Part shown: piece after piece, positions 7,685 through 7,765 of the stretch
Layout: each line of letters begins with the position of its first letter
Position numbering within the stretch: position 1 is the first letter of the stretch
Assembly: GCA_022566435.1 (NCBI GenBank)
Contig: JADFIX010000141.1
Span: 1-7,765 of the forward strand
Length of the DNA: 7,765 nucleotides
Origin: Planctomycetota bacterium
GTDB taxonomy: Bacteria; Planctomycetota; Phycisphaerae; UBA1845
Direction: 5' to 3'
The notes under the pieces: generated by a model
The model's database searches: none
What the model was told of the DNA's origin: nothing
The model's input: the letters and a program-made list of their open reading frames with translations, nothing else
Position numbers and translations under genes: made by a program

Positions 7685-7765
7685 TGGCATCGATTCTCAC
7701 TGGTTACCGACGCGCGACGAATTCGGCGACCGAACGAGATGGTCGGGCGCCTCGCAGAACTCGCC

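Overview
The window is read almost entirely from the minus strand. It holds one very large intact signalling gene flanked by broken relatives. The intact protein combines a bacterial Ser/Thr kinase, an AAA-type ATPase, a long TPR-like region, GAF and a histidine kinase. Such proteins, together with short zinc-ribbon kinases, are typical of large, kinase-rich genomes such as Planctomycetota or Myxococcota. I lean to a planctomycete by gene style only; no rRNA, tRNA or taxonomic marker is present.

Layout in transcription order, high to low coordinates: (1) 7684-7544, a short zinc-ribbon reading frame, the 5' end of a dead kinase gene. (2) 7500-6950, the rest of that relic: a stub of kinase glycine loop, an in-frame stop, then about 160 residues matching the TPR region of the intact neighbour, with one frameshift and one more internal stop. 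(3) 6835-1811, the intact hybrid kinase of about 1674 residues. (4) 1810-1243, about 570 bases with no recognisable gene. (5) 1242 to about 685, the first half of a second Ser/Thr kinase of another subfamily, cut exactly in its catalytic loop. (6) about 695-1, the C-terminal part of a UDP-glucose/GDP-mannose dehydrogenase-family protein in another frame, running off the window edge.

The kinase half and the dehydrogenase half meet at a short stretch that fits both genes. This points to a deletion through microhomology or to an assembly misjoin. The dehydrogenase fragment also lacks the family's catalytic cysteine. The relic upstream of the hybrid kinase shows that this kinase type was once present in tandem and that one copy collapsed by large internal deletion.

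Only the hybrid kinase looks functional from end to end. It would sense through its AAA/TPR and GAF regions and signal through both Ser/Thr and His phosphorylation. No response regulator partner is present in the window. I found no CRISPR array, insertion sequence, tRNA or rRNA.
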